DNA of 64,000 bases from Aurantibacter crassamenti. Its GTDB lineage: Bacteria; Bacteroidota; Bacteroidia; Flavobacteriales; Flavobacteriaceae. A program made the translations under genes and the position numbers. Under the pieces are notes generated by a model that had not been told where the DNA came from, searched no databases, and saw nothing but the letters and a program-made list of their open reading frames with translations. Position 1 is the stretch's first letter. The number at the start of each line of letters is the position of its first letter. Shown piece by piece: positions 28,388 to 37,273 of this stretch. The DNA lies in assembly GCF_016811105.1 (NCBI RefSeq), contig NZ_JAFBGM010000002.1, forward strand, positions 310,001-374,000, read 5' to 3'.

Positions 28388-28969
28388 TTATTTTACTTTA
28401 ACTGCTAGTATCAGGCCAGTAGACCAATCCATTTTTGTTATGTTAAAATCTACTCGTTCTTCTAAATAAGCTACTAACTTCACTACATTTTCATCATGAC
28501 CTTCTGGCCAATTGGGTTGCGCTGTCATATCATCAATGATATAAAAACCGCCAATAGCAATAGTATCTAAAATTTTATCAATCTCACTATATTTTCCGGG
28601 CCATGCGTCAGCAAATACTAAGTCAAATTTACCCCCTTGGTAATTATTAATCCAATTTGACCCGTCTTCACAAACAATTTCGACTCTTTTATCTTGCCCA
28701 AAATATTGTTTTGCTATTTCAATTAATTCTGGGTCATTATCTACAGTAATAAGTGATGAGTTTAAGTCCATTCCATCAATCATCCAAGATAATGACAGTC
28801 CGATACCTGTACCCAATTCCAAAAAATGTCCGCCAAGTTTTGAACTAATCAAAGTTTTCAATAATGTACCGATATACAAATCAGATGGCATTGTAAATCC
28901 GATTTCATCAGATTTACGAACTATCTCATCATGTTTAACCGGAATATCTTGTATGTCAGAATCGTTCAT
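28388..28969 (-). CDS. Class I SAM-dependent methyltransferase (O-methyltransferase-like)
   Basis: Rossmann-fold methyltransferase of 193 residues. Motif I is FLELGTGIGLSLSWMI (about 48-63), the acidic end of strand 2 is LITVDNDPELIEIA, motif II/III includes VFADAWPGKYSEID and GGFYIIDDM. The layout is that of cation-dependent O-methyltransferases (family 3, COG4122-like), though the substrate is unknown. It lies inside the ilv operon, 42 bases after ilvB and before ilvN. No role in branched-chain synthesis is known for such enzymes, so it is either a passenger or an undescribed accessory. Confidence 0.8.
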   Translation of the reverse strand: MNDSDIQDIPVKHDEIVRKSDEIGFTMPSDLYIGTLLKTLISSKLGGHFLELGTGIGLSLSWMIDGMDLNSSLITVDNDPELIEIAKQYFGQDKRVEIVCEDGSNWINNYQGGKFDLVFADAWPGKYSEIDKILDTIAIGGFYIIDDMTAQPNWPEGHDENVVKLVAYLEERVDFNITKMDWSTGLILAVKVK

Positions 28970-29011
28970 TATTCTTTCTCTAATTTTAATCCTTAAAGCG
29001 AAAACACATTA

Positions 29012-30745
29012 TTACTTCAAACGAACTTCAGATACCGAAGCACCAGAAGGAATCATTGGAAATACATTATCTTCTTTTTCAACTTTAACTTCTAAGAAAT
29101 ACGGTTTATCAGAAGCAATCATTTCTTGAATTGTCGCCTTTAAGTCTTTTCGTTCGCTAACTCTTTTTGCTTCAATATGATACCCTTCTGCAATTTTTAC
29201 GAAATCAGGATTAACCATTACCGTTGAAGCATAGCGTCTTTCAAAAAACAATTCTTGCCATTGACGTACCATACCCAAATGGTCATTATTTAAGACTACT
29301 ATTTTCACTGGCACCTCATGTTGGAAAATTACCCCCAATTCTTGAATAGTCATTTGATAACCACCATCACCAATGATTGCAACTACTTCTCTATCCATTG
29401 CACCCATTTTGGCACCGATAGCCGCAGGCAATGCAAAGCCCATAGTACCTAATCCACCAGAAGTGATATTACTTTTTGATTGTTCAAATTTCGCATAACG
29501 ACATGCAATCATTTGATGCTGCCCTACATCAGTAACAATTACTGCTTTATTACCTGAGGCAATATTTATCTCTTCAATAACTTCACCCATTGTTAAACCT
29601 TCTTTGGTTGGGTGAATATCATTTTTGATTACCGCATCAAACTCTATTTGATGATGCTTTTTAAATTCATTGTGCCAATCTTCGTGCTTATTTTCAGTTA
29701 GTAACGGTAATAATAATTCTAAGGTTTCTTTAGAATTACCCAATACGGCTACGTCTGCATTCACATTTTTGTTTATTTCAGCTGGGTCAATTTCAAAATG
29801 AATCACCTTAGCTTGTTTGGCATAGGTATTCAAACTACCAGTTACTCGGTCATCAAAGCGCATACCAATAGCAATTAACAAATCACATTCATTTGTCAAT
29901 ACATTGGGACCATAGTTACCGTGCATACCAACCATACCAACATTTAGCGGATGACTTGTTGGAATAGCAGATTCACCCATAATTGTCCATGCAGCTGGAA
30001 TTCCGGCTTTATCAATCACTGCCTTTAATTTTTCTTCTGCTTGACCTAGAATAACACCTTGCCCCCACACAATAAGTGGTTTCTTCGCTGTATTCATCAA
30101 TTCAGCAGCAGCCTCAATCGAACCTAAATTAGGTTTTGGTGTCGGATTATAACTACGTACTCCTTTGCATTTTTTATATAAAAAGTCAAATGCTTCAATT
30201 TGTGCATTCTTGGTAATATCAACCAAAACAGGCCCTGGTCGCCCAGATCTTGCAATATAAAATGCTTTTGCCAAGATTTCAGGTATTTCTGAAGCGCGAG
30301 TTACTTGATAATTCCATTTAGTTACAGGTGTAGAAATACCAATAATATCGGTTTCTTGAAAAGCATCAGAACCTAACAATTCTCGTGTTACCTGCCCCGT
30401 AATACAGACCATTGGTGTTGAATCTATTTGCGCATCAGCTAAACCTGTTACTAGGTTTGTTGCCCCCGGTCCAGAGGTTGCCATTGCCACACCCACTCTA
30501 CCAGAAACTCTAGCATAACCTTGTGCAGCATGTGTTGCACCTTGTTCATGACGTGTTAGGATATGTGTTAATTCATCTTGAAACTTATACAATTCATCAT
30601 AGACAGGCATAATTGCACCACCCGGATAACCAAATAACAAATCAACCCCTTCAGCTAACAAACATCTAACTATCGCTTCTGCTCCAGAAATATTGATAGT
30701 AGATTTCGTATTCGTTGCTGCTTTTTTTTCTTTAATTGTTTCCAT
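29012..30745 (-). CDS. ilvB: Acetolactate synthase large (catalytic) subunit
   Basis: Thiamine diphosphate enzyme that condenses pyruvate with pyruvate or 2-oxobutyrate. The ATG at 30745 (METIKEKKAAT) is chosen; the ORF can be extended by a TTG six codons upstream but this is less likely. The catalytic Glu lies in TRHEQGATHAAQGYAR, the FAD-binding middle domain is present, and the ThDP motif is GDGGYQM followed by NN about 25 residues later (VVLNNDHLGMVRQWQ). The length of 577 is normal. The regulatory subunit is two genes downstream. Confidence 0.96.
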   Translation of the reverse strand: METIKEKKAATNTKSTINISGAEAIVRCLLAEGVDLLFGYPGGAIMPVYDELYKFQDELTHILTRHEQGATHAAQGYARVSGRVGVAMATSGPGATNLVTGLADAQIDSTPMVCITGQVTRELLGSDAFQETDIIGISTPVTKWNYQVTRASEIPEILAKAFYIARSGRPGPVLVDITKNAQIEAFDFLYKKCKGVRSYNPTPKPNLGSIEAAAELMNTAKKPLIVWGQGVILGQAEEKLKAVIDKAGIPAAWTIMGESAIPTSHPLNVGMVGMHGNYGPNVLTNECDLLIAIGMRFDDRVTGSLNTYAKQAKVIHFEIDPAEINKNVNADVAVLGNSKETLELLLPLLTENKHEDWHNEFKKHHQIEFDAVIKNDIHPTKEGLTMGEVIEEINIASGNKAVIVTDVGQHQMIACRYAKFEQSKSNITSGGLGTMGFALPAAIGAKMGAMDREVVAIIGDGGYQMTIQELGVIFQHEVPVKIVVLNNDHLGMVRQWQELFFERRYASTVMVNPDFVKIAEGYHIEAKRVSERKDLKATIQEMIASDKPYFLEVKVEKEDNVFPMIPSGASVSEVRLK

Positions 30746-30807
30746 AATAAAACTCAAATTCAAATGCCAAACTCAAATATGCTGATTAACATTCTATACC
30801 TAATATT

Positions 30808-32484
30808 TTAAAACTCATCTGTAACACAACCCTGCGCTGCAGAAGATACTGATCGCGCATATTTGTATAAAACACCTTTTTTAAATTTCAATTCTGGTTG
30901 TACCCAACTTTCTTTTCGTTTTGCCAAAACCTCATCAGAAACGGATACATTAATCGAATTAGTTTCAGCATCAATTGTAATTATGTCACCATCTTCAATT
31001 AATGCAATTGCACCGCCATCTTGAGCTTCTGGTGAAATATGTCCAACTACAAAACCATGAGTACCTCCTGAAAAACGACCATCTGTTATTAATGCAACTT
31101 CTTTACCTAAGCCTGCACCCATAATAGCTGCAGTCGGCTTTAGCATTTCAGGCATTCCTGGACCTCCTTTTGGACCTTCATAACGTATAACCACAACATC
31201 ACCCTTTTTCACCAATCCAGTTCTAATTCCTTCATTAGCAGCATACTCACCATTAAATACTTTTGCTGTTCCTTTAAAAAGCAAACCTTCTTTTCCTGTT
31301 ATTTTAGCTACAGAACCGTTTTCAGCTAAGTTTCCATATAGCATACGTAAATGTCCGGTAGCTTTAATTGGATTATCTAAAGGTCTAATTACATCTTGAC
31401 CTTCCTCTAAATCAGGAACATTTTCAAGATTTTCGGCTAAAGTTTTACCAGTAACAGTCAAACAATCGCCATGTAAAAGTCCATTTTTCAAAAGATATTT
31501 TAATAATGCAGGAATTCCACCAATACGGTGAACATCCTCCATCAAATATTTACCACTAGGTTTTAAATCTGCAATAAAAGGTGTGGTATCACTAATATGT
31601 TGAAAATCTTGTAAAGTGAAGTCAATATCAGCGGCTCTTGCTATAGCTAAGAAATGCAATACAGCATTTGTAGACCCACCAGTAATAGTAACCAAACGTA
31701 TAGCGTTTTCAAGCGATTTACGTGTTACAATATCTAAAGGCTTAATATCATTTTCAATAAGATATCGCATTTGTTTACCTGCAGCGATACTCTCAGCTTC
31801 TTTATCATTACCAACTGCGGGGTTAGATGAATTATAAGGCATTGACATTCCTAACGCTTCAATTGCTGAAGCCATGGTATTAGCCGTATACATACCACCA
31901 CAAGCACCTGCACCAGGAACCGATTTTTTAATTATACTTTTAAATTCAGATTCTTCCATTGTTCCTGCAACCTTTTCTCCCCAGGCTTCAAAAGCAGAAA
32001 CAATATCTAATTTTCTATCATTATGACATCCGGAAGCAATAGTACCGCCATAAACCAAAATTGAAGGTCTATTTAACCGTAGCATTGCCATTAAAGCGCC
32101 AGGCATGTTTTTATCACATCCAACAACAGTCACTAAACCATCATAAGACATCCCTTGAACTACAGCTTCCATAGAATCTGCTATAATATCTCTAGAGGGC
32201 AAAGAGAAACGCATACCTGGTGTACCCATAGATATACCGTCACTAATACCAATGGTATTGAAAATAAGTCCGACCGTTTCTTCAGAATTAACACCTTCTT
32301 TCACCAATTTTGCCAAATCATTCAAATGCATATTGCACGGGTTACCTTCGTAACCAGTACTAGCAATACCAATCAATGGTTTTTCAAAATCTTCATCTTT
32401 AAAACCAATAGCATACAACATTGCTTGTGCTGCTGGTTGTGTTGGATCTTGTGTTACGGCTTTACTGTATTTATTCAGTTCCAT
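30808..32484 (-). CDS. ilvD: Dihydroxy-acid dehydratase
   Basis: Iron-sulfur dehydratase of 558 residues giving 2-oxo acids for valine and isoleucine. Cluster and active-site motifs seen: [25 protein letters not shown] and the C-terminal [21 protein letters not shown] (core DGRFSGG). First gene of the ilv operon, preceded by a -7 promoter element at 32533-32540. The 62-base spacing to ilvB supports co-transcription. Confidence 0.96.
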   Translation of the reverse strand: MELNKYSKAVTQDPTQPAAQAMLYAIGFKDEDFEKPLIGIASTGYEGNPCNMHLNDLAKLVKEGVNSEETVGLIFNTIGISDGISMGTPGMRFSLPSRDIIADSMEAVVQGMSYDGLVTVVGCDKNMPGALMAMLRLNRPSILVYGGTIASGCHNDRKLDIVSAFEAWGEKVAGTMEESEFKSIIKKSVPGAGACGGMYTANTMASAIEALGMSMPYNSSNPAVGNDKEAESIAAGKQMRYLIENDIKPLDIVTRKSLENAIRLVTITGGSTNAVLHFLAIARAADIDFTLQDFQHISDTTPFIADLKPSGKYLMEDVHRIGGIPALLKYLLKNGLLHGDCLTVTGKTLAENLENVPDLEEGQDVIRPLDNPIKATGHLRMLYGNLAENGSVAKITGKEGLLFKGTAKVFNGEYAANEGIRTGLVKKGDVVVIRYEGPKGGPGMPEMLKPTAAIMGAGLGKEVALITDGRFSGGTHGFVVGHISPEAQDGGAIALIEDGDIITIDAETNSINVSVSDEVLAKRKESWVQPELKFKKGVLYKYARSVSSAAQGCVTDEF

Positions 32485-32532
32485 TTATCTATTTATAAGT
32501 ATTCTTTCTAGTTCAAAATCAGTTTTCCTAAT

Positions 32533-32540
32533 CAAATATA
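32533..32540 (-). promoter_or_regulatory. Bacteroidota -7 promoter element before ilvD (TATATTTG)
   Basis: TATATTTG on the minus strand matches TAnnTTTG exactly and lies 49 bases before the ilvD start. No clear -33 TTG at the expected spacing was seen. Confidence 0.45.
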
Positions 32541-32617
32541 GAAGTTTACAAAAATTGATATTTTTAACGTTTGTACCCTGTCTAAAGTCAATTTTGTTAT
32601 TATTTACATAAAAACCT

Positions 32618-32644
32618 AAATATCAACACCTTAAGTTGATATTT
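32618..32644. promoter_or_regulatory. Inverted repeat, possible operator of the ilv operon
   Basis: Arms AAATATCAAC and GTTGATATTT around a seven-base centre, about 80 bases upstream of the ilvD -7 element. Its right half TTGATATTTTTA recurs exactly at 32555-32566, next to the promoter, which is the arrangement of a two-site operator. It could also be a second weak terminator of the pxp operon. Confidence 0.35.
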
Positions 32645-32665
32645 TTATCATATTCAATAGTACTA

Positions 32666-32716
32666 AAAATAAGAAAGCCTGTATCACATTTTATCTGATA
32701 CAGGCTTTCTTATTTT
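32666..32716 (-). terminator. Strong hairpin terminator of pxp operon
   Basis: Perfect inverted repeat with 21-base arms (32666-32686 and 32696-32716; core AAGAAAGCCTGTATCA) and a nine-base loop, with T-rich sequence after it on the minus strand. It lies 130 bases beyond the pxpC stop and isolates this operon from ilvD. Confidence 0.85.
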
Positions 32717-32845
32717 ACAACATGAAAATCTATATCATTCATTATTACGAATGACTACGACCTTTCTTAGTATGTTGCTATTATTTTTCATTACTACAAA
32801 ATTAATTGTTTTTTTTGAAAATCTTAGTGTCCTTTACAAATCATT

Positions 32846-33685
32846 CTAAAGTAATTTGAAAGAAATTTTATCGCCAGCTCTTTTTTGAGCTAATATGGAA
32901 ATTGCTTTATCATTCAATTGTAATATTCTAGGATAACCACCAGTAGTTTGGCCATCTTTCATTAAAATAATTAATTTGCCAGCAGGTGTAAATTGTATGG
33001 TTCCAGGTAAAGTAGCTGAAGTTAACATAGATGTATCATGACCCTGAATTTTCTCATTCAACTGATAAGCCATTCGGTTGTTTTCTTTTGACACGGTAAA
33101 GTCTTTACCAAATATATTTTCTAATTGTTTGTCTTGAAGCATATCATACTCCGGACCTTTTGCAACTTCCAACCTAACCTCATCAAAATAAGAGTTTACC
33201 TTTAATTCTGATATTTTAGGTTTAAAAACAGTACAAGGTTCATATATAACTTCACTAGAATCTTTTAGATAATTTACTTTAGTTATGGCATTTGAGAATG
33301 ATCGACTGTTTAAAACTTTCTTAGTCTTAAAACCGTCTTTTACAGCTAAATAGCAACGAATGCCTTTCTCTAATTTTCCATATGACAATTTATCACCACT
33401 TTTAATTTTATAAACTTTATAATTTAAAATAGGTTCCGAGTTCAATGTAGCAGACATTTTTGCTCCTGACAACACTATGTAAGTAGGCTCATTAAAAACA
33501 ATTGTTGGTCCTGTCATGGTTATCTCAAGAACTGCGGCATCTACATTATTTTCTAGTAATCCGTTTGCTTTTTCTAATGCTAAATTATCCATAACACCAG
33601 CTACTGGAACACCGATATCTCGGAAACCGAATCGTCCTTTATCCTGTACCGTAGTGAAGAAACCTGATTTTAATAATTTAAGCAT
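32846..33685 (-). CDS. pxpC: 5-oxoprolinase subunit C (biotin-dependent carboxyltransferase family)
   Basis: Subunit of the prokaryotic ATP-dependent 5-oxoprolinase, which opens pyroglutamate to glutamate and so repairs a spontaneous damage product. The 279-residue protein carries the AHS2/allophanate-hydrolase-2 fold: the start FTTVQDKGRFGFRDIGVPVAG, then VLSGA and the C-terminal MKDGQTTGGYPRI (core DGQTTGGYPR) are typical. It is shorter than E. coli PxpC (about 310). It overlaps pxpB by eight bases and closes the operon. Confidence 0.92.
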   Translation of the reverse strand: MLKLLKSGFFTTVQDKGRFGFRDIGVPVAGVMDNLALEKANGLLENNVDAAVLEITMTGPTIVFNEPTYIVLSGAKMSATLNSEPILNYKVYKIKSGDKLSYGKLEKGIRCYLAVKDGFKTKKVLNSRSFSNAITKVNYLKDSSEVIYEPCTVFKPKISELKVNSYFDEVRLEVAKGPEYDMLQDKQLENIFGKDFTVSKENNRMAYQLNEKIQGHDTSMLTSATLPGTIQFTPAGKLIILMKDGQTTGGYPRILQLNDKAISILAQKRAGDKISFKLL

Positions 33686-34415
33686 CTATCGCTATTTTTT
33701 CAATTTTATAAATACCTACTTCGCTTTCAATTTTATGCAAATCGTATTCTGCCTTTGAAATTGAATAGAATTGTACTTGGTCACCAACGTTTACAATACA
33801 TGGCACTGGGCGTTCTACATTAAAAATTGGAACCGAACAATTGCCTATTATATTCCATCCGCCAGGAGATTCTTGCGGATAAATACCTGTTTGCTTACCC
33901 GCTAATCCAACAGAACCGGAGGCCACTTTCAACCGAGGTTCTGCCCTTCTTGGAATTTCTAATGAACCTGGTAAGCCCCCCAAATACATGAACCCTGGTA
34001 AAAACCCAATTCCGTATACTCGATACGTGCTTTTGGTATGTTGTTTAATTATTTCGTCAGTACTCAATTGTAATCTTTCTGAAATTTCTAACAAATCAAT
34101 TCCGAAATTAAGATCATAACAAACTGGTAACCTACATAGATATCTTTGAAACTTAATAGAGGCATCCTTTTTTTGATCATACCAATTACTAAGTTTATTG
34201 GTAAAGTCTTTAAAATCTATAGATTCACTCAATCGAACCAAGGTCAGAGAATTGTAAGCAGGTATGAGCTCCCATTCCTCATTTTGTAAACAATTAGATA
34301 TAAGGAAATTTTTAAAATGAAGAATATCGTTTAAAATACTTTCATCTACCTCATTTGGCCATTCTATTAGAACAGCATGAATTCCGAAGGGTCGTATTGA
34401 AATTGAATAAGACAT
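33678..34415 (-). CDS. pxpB: 5-oxoprolinase subunit B (KipI family)
   Basis: AHS1/KipI-type subunit of 245 residues. The cyclophilin-like C-terminal half has the family motif GFLPGFMYLGGLP, then IPRRAEPRLKVASGSVGLAGKQTGIYP (core PRLKVASGSVGLAG) and SPGGWNIIG. It works with PxpA and PxpC. In Bacillus the homologue KipI also inhibits the sporulation kinase KinA, which is irrelevant here. It overlaps pxpA by one base upstream and pxpC by eight bases downstream, so the three are translationally coupled. Confidence 0.92.
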   Translation of the reverse strand: MSYSISIRPFGIHAVLIEWPNEVDESILNDILHFKNFLISNCLQNEEWELIPAYNSLTLVRLSESIDFKDFTNKLSNWYDQKKDASIKFQRYLCRLPVCYDLNFGIDLLEISERLQLSTDEIIKQHTKSTYRVYGIGFLPGFMYLGGLPGSLEIPRRAEPRLKVASGSVGLAGKQTGIYPQESPGGWNIIGNCSVPIFNVERPVPCIVNVGDQVQFYSISKAEYDLHKIESEVGIYKIEKIAIDA

Positions 34416-35161
34416 TATTTCTTGATATAAATATTCATTTTTGGCAATTCTAAAGTAAGATAACTTAATATTTCTATTGCCGAAGGTGTATCACCATGAA
34501 CACAAAAGGTTTCTGCTTCAATATACACCTTATTACCATCTTGAGATAAAATGTGCTTCTCCTTTACCATTCGCACAAGATGTTCTAACACCCTTTTGGG
34601 CTCACTAATAACTGCATCAGAACGTAGTCTTGACACTAAACTCAGGTCTATATTATAATTTCTATCAGCATAAGCCTCTTGCACAAATTTAAATCGCTTT
34701 TTTTGCGCCTCTTCAGCTATAGCAGATCCATAAGGCACATACAATATTGCGGTATCCTTATAGTTTTCTATTGACTTAATAAAAATCTTCGCCAAATCAG
34801 AATTACTAGAAATATCATTATAAAGAGCACCATGAGCTTTAATATGATTTAAGGCAATGTGTTCTCTTTTTAATATGGATGCAAAATTGGCTAACTGATT
34901 TTTAATGCTTTCAATTAGCCGAACACTACTTATTTTCATTGAAACCCTTCCGAAATTATCGGTATCAGGATATGATGGATGCGCACCTACCTTTACCGAA
35001 TGCATATTAGCTAGTTTAGCAACAGCCAACATTGAATTGTTATCCCCTGCATGGCCACCACATGCAATATTACAAGAACTCACCAAAGGCATCAATAAAT
35101 TCTCATTTCCAATACCTTCACCAACATCACAATTAATGTCTATATAAATAGCTTCATTCAT
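34415..35161 (-). CDS. pxpA: 5-oxoprolinase subunit A (LamB/YcsF family)
   Basis: LamB/YcsF-family subunit, 248 residues. Motifs seen: DINCDVGEG at the start, SSCNIACGGHAGD, VKVGAHPSYPD, HIKAHGALYN and FCVHGDTPSA near the end. The metal-like histidines and aspartates of the family are all present. It heads the pxpABC operon. No NRAMP-like or other transporter, often found with pxp genes, is adjacent. Confidence 0.94.
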   Translation of the reverse strand: MNEAIYIDINCDVGEGIGNENLLMPLVSSCNIACGGHAGDNNSMLAVAKLANMHSVKVGAHPSYPDTDNFGRVSMKISSVRLIESIKNQLANFASILKREHIALNHIKAHGALYNDISSNSDLAKIFIKSIENYKDTAILYVPYGSAIAEEAQKKRFKFVQEAYADRNYNIDLSLVSRLRSDAVISEPKRVLEHLVRMVKEKHILSQDGNKVYIEAETFCVHGDTPSAIEILSYLTLELPKMNIYIKK

Positions 35162-35526
35162 ACAATTTCTATATGCATTTTATTTAAAAATTTGCGATAA
35201 TTCGTTTTCAAAAACAATCCTAACCATATTAATCTTTATCAAAGTAGTTTTAAATAAATACATCATTAAAAACGTAAGTCACTGTTATTAAAATAACTAG
35301 CTGTAATTGCTTAACAAGTTATAAAATATGCCTTAGGTAAATATAAACGTTAAGCTCGATAAATAGACGTTTAAACTGAGATCATTTCACAACGATTTTA
35401 ACATTATTTGATGCATTTCATCTAATAAATTGCAGTTCATCTAAAATAGGGGTGTTTTAGAACGGTGGCATATAATAACTCTAAAGATATGTGGTTATAA
35501 TAGTCCCAAATCTTAATACCTATTTA
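35162..35526. other. Intergenic region between divergent pxpA and zinc-finger gene
   Basis: AT-rich sequence without a credible ORF, strong hairpin or consensus -7 element. It must hold the promoters of both flanking units, but I cannot place them. Confidence 0.4.
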
Positions 35527-35970
35527 ATGAAATGCTTGGAATGTAAAAAAGAGCTAAGCTACTTTGATCATAGAAACTCAATGGACATATTTGAAGTTGA
35601 GTTGTGTGAAAAACACACGGATCTAATGCTTAAGCTTCAAGATAAACATGACACCCCCGTCGAAGCAATACAATTGTACTACGGCTTAAAAGAAGCTGGC
35701 GTAAATGCAATGCTTGAATGGTGGGATGGAAAAAAGTCTATCGATTTAGCAATATCACGTGTTAAACTTAACATTGAAATTGATACAGAGTATCATATGC
35801 TAACCCATGAACAGGCCATCAATGACCTTGAAGAAGCCATGCATTCATTCAAAAACGGATTTACAACAATCCGTATACCTCATGATCTTGTCACCTTCTA
35901 TCTTAAAGAAACAGTAGAAAATATTATAGGAATAATGGAAGGCTTACGTGCAAATATAAAAGCTATCTAA
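35527..35970 (+). CDS. Zinc-finger protein with PD-(D/E)XK nuclease-like domain, function unknown
   Basis: A 147-residue protein. The ATG at 35527 (MKCLECKKEL) is chosen over an in-frame GTG 12 codons earlier, because the first Cys is at residue 3. The N-terminus has a C2CH zinc-binding pattern: Cys3, Cys6, Cys27, His30. The C-terminal half follows the layout of DUF559/Vsr-like nucleases: Asp73 in SIDLAI, then Glu84 and Asp86 in LNIEIDTEYH, His90, Gln96 and Asp100, and a final strand TTIRIPHDLV. This is my pattern reading, not a database match. It would predict a DNA- or RNA-acting enzyme in the cytoplasm. A GldL-like membrane gene starts 11 bases downstream. Confidence 0.65.
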   Translation: MKCLECKKELSYFDHRNSMDIFEVELCEKHTDLMLKLQDKHDTPVEAIQLYYGLKEAGVNAMLEWWDGKKSIDLAISRVKLNIEIDTEYHMLTHEQAINDLEEAMHSFKNGFTTIRIPHDLVTFYLKETVENIIGIMEGLRANIKAI

Positions 35971-35981
35971 AATCTAAAAAT

Positions 35982-36545
35982 ATGGCACTCGCAAAGAAAA
36001 TTTTACGTACACCACTACGCATATTAATTGCATTATTTTTAATTGGTGTTTTGTTTCAAGTATTGCATTGGCAATATGCGAGTGAAATTTTACTTATTGC
36101 TTTTGTCGGAATTGGTACTTTATACACCGTTCGGTTTTATACAAAAAGTGAAAAGCGATTTGTAGACTACGTAAAACTAACCCTAATTGTTTTCTGGAGT
36201 GCTAATGGAATATTACGCATTATGGAATTCCCATATACAGTTGTATTTCAGGTGATAATTGCAGTCTCATTTTTAACTTGGTTCTTTTTAGAAGGCACCG
36301 CTTACTTTTTAGATGAAGACAGAAGGGCTCGAAATAGTTTGACCCAAATAATTTGGAATTGTGCAATGGTAGCAGGCACATTGGCAATTATAGCCGGTAG
36401 TTTATTACATATTTTACAATGGCAATTCGCTATACCATTATTAATAATGGGCATTTTAATAGTAGCAGCTTATATTCTTAAAGACGCTTTTTCAGTATCT
36501 AATATTGAAAATGAAGAAGGTAATAATGGAGAATATCAATTATAG
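35982..36545 (+). CDS. GldL-like polytopic membrane protein
   Basis: A 187-residue inner-membrane protein with about six helices (roughly 12-28, 34-51, 63-80, 84-106, 125-143, 150-168). It contains two copies of a short motif at the start of a helical hairpin: LFQVLHWQYA (24-33) and LLHILQWQFA (141-150). This resembles the N-terminal membrane part of the gliding-motility motor protein GldL, whose transmembrane helices carry a similar HW motif. GldL itself is longer and lies beside gldM, neither of which is seen here, so this is a relative, not GldL. It likely forms an operon with the zinc-finger gene upstream. Role unknown. Confidence 0.7.
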   Translation: MALAKKILRTPLRILIALFLIGVLFQVLHWQYASEILLIAFVGIGTLYTVRFYTKSEKRFVDYVKLTLIVFWSANGILRIMEFPYTVVFQVIIAVSFLTWFFLEGTAYFLDEDRRARNSLTQIIWNCAMVAGTLAIIAGSLLHILQWQFAIPLLIMGILIVAAYILKDAFSVSNIENEEGNNGEYQL

Positions 36546-37142
36546 GTCGTTAATATAGTATTTTAAAACCGCTACGTACATCACAAAATCAATTTCAGTG
36601 ATTTAAAGCTTTTACATCAACAATCTTACATAAGTTGTTCTTAGCTGACTTAAGCAATCCTATTAAGTTATCTCCCCTATTTTACCATAGTACACATTTT
36701 GATGGCTTACGAAGTTCATTTAAATTAAACTCAAGAATACATAGCACATCAAGTTTGTATGTTCACAACGTACTCTTCTGCTATTTCTCTTATCTTTTCA
36801 ATAAACACTTACCATACTATTTCTAGCGTCAGTAATCCTAAAACTTAGGTTTACCATTAGTTCTCTTATTTAGCGAAAAAATCATCCTATTGGGTACCAA
36901 TCTAGCAATTGAAAAATTGAATTAATTACCTCATTTAAGTAAAATAGTACATTTTCGTTTCCTCCGTTCATCGATTAAGCGCCGTATAATAGGGTTTTAT
37001 GGAGATTTCTAAATTCCCCTTTATAGATTAAAAAAACCGTTCAACGGTACTTAGCTCCACAAAACGAGTATTTATCCATTACATAGATTGATAAACTTAA
37101 AAAACGTGCATTCATAGTTTTCTATATATAAATATACTTGTT

Positions 37143-37232
37143 ATGGAAAATAAATTTGAACTTAACGATTACTTGGTTTATTCATTCTGCGGATTTTGTT
37201 TTTGCTGGTCACTTTATATTCTCTTTTTCTGA
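37143..37232 (+). CDS. Possible 29-residue membrane peptide
   Basis: The ORF starts ATG at 37143 and ends TGA at 37232. Its product begins MENKFELNDYLVYSFCG and continues with a short Cys/Phe/Trp-rich hydrophobic helix (FCFCWSLYILFF). The polar start and hydrophobic end have the layout of a small tail-anchored membrane protein. An AT-rich block with TATACTTG, one or two bases off the -7 consensus, lies just upstream, and a strong hairpin follows about 40 bases after the stop. A chance ORF of this length is quite possible. Confidence 0.25.
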   Translation: MENKFELNDYLVYSFCGFCFCWSLYILFF

Positions 37233-37273
37233 ATATAGCCATTGAGGTAAAACACCATTCATATAATATTAGG

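Larger units (their letters stand above)
32485..32845. other. Intergenic region upstream of ilvD
   Basis: No ORF of note. From left to right it contains the ilvD promoter element (32533-32540), two direct copies of TTGATATTTTTA (32555-32566, 32636-32647), an inverted repeat AAATATCAAC/GTTGATATTT (32618-32644) and a 21-base-arm terminator for the pxp operon (32666-32716). No leader peptide rich in Leu, Ile or Val was found. Confidence 0.5.

Noticed and set aside
32155-32511. 118-codon ORF antisense to the start of ilvD
   Set aside because: It runs across the ilvD start and leader and has Thr/Asn/Ile-rich random composition.
32485-32660. Riboswitch or leader peptide before ilvD
   Set aside because: The leader after the -7 element is only about 40 bases, too short for a known riboswitch, and it has no Ile/Val-rich ORF.
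35982-36545. True GldL of the gliding/type IX secretion motor
   Set aside because: The protein is too hydrophobic throughout, lacks the long cytoplasmic tail of GldL and has no gldM, gldN or gldK next to it.
36635-36826. 63-codon ORF in the gene-poor region
   Set aside because: Composition rich in Ser, Phe, His and Leu with no pattern, no promoter or start context, and it looks like translated AT-rich spacer.
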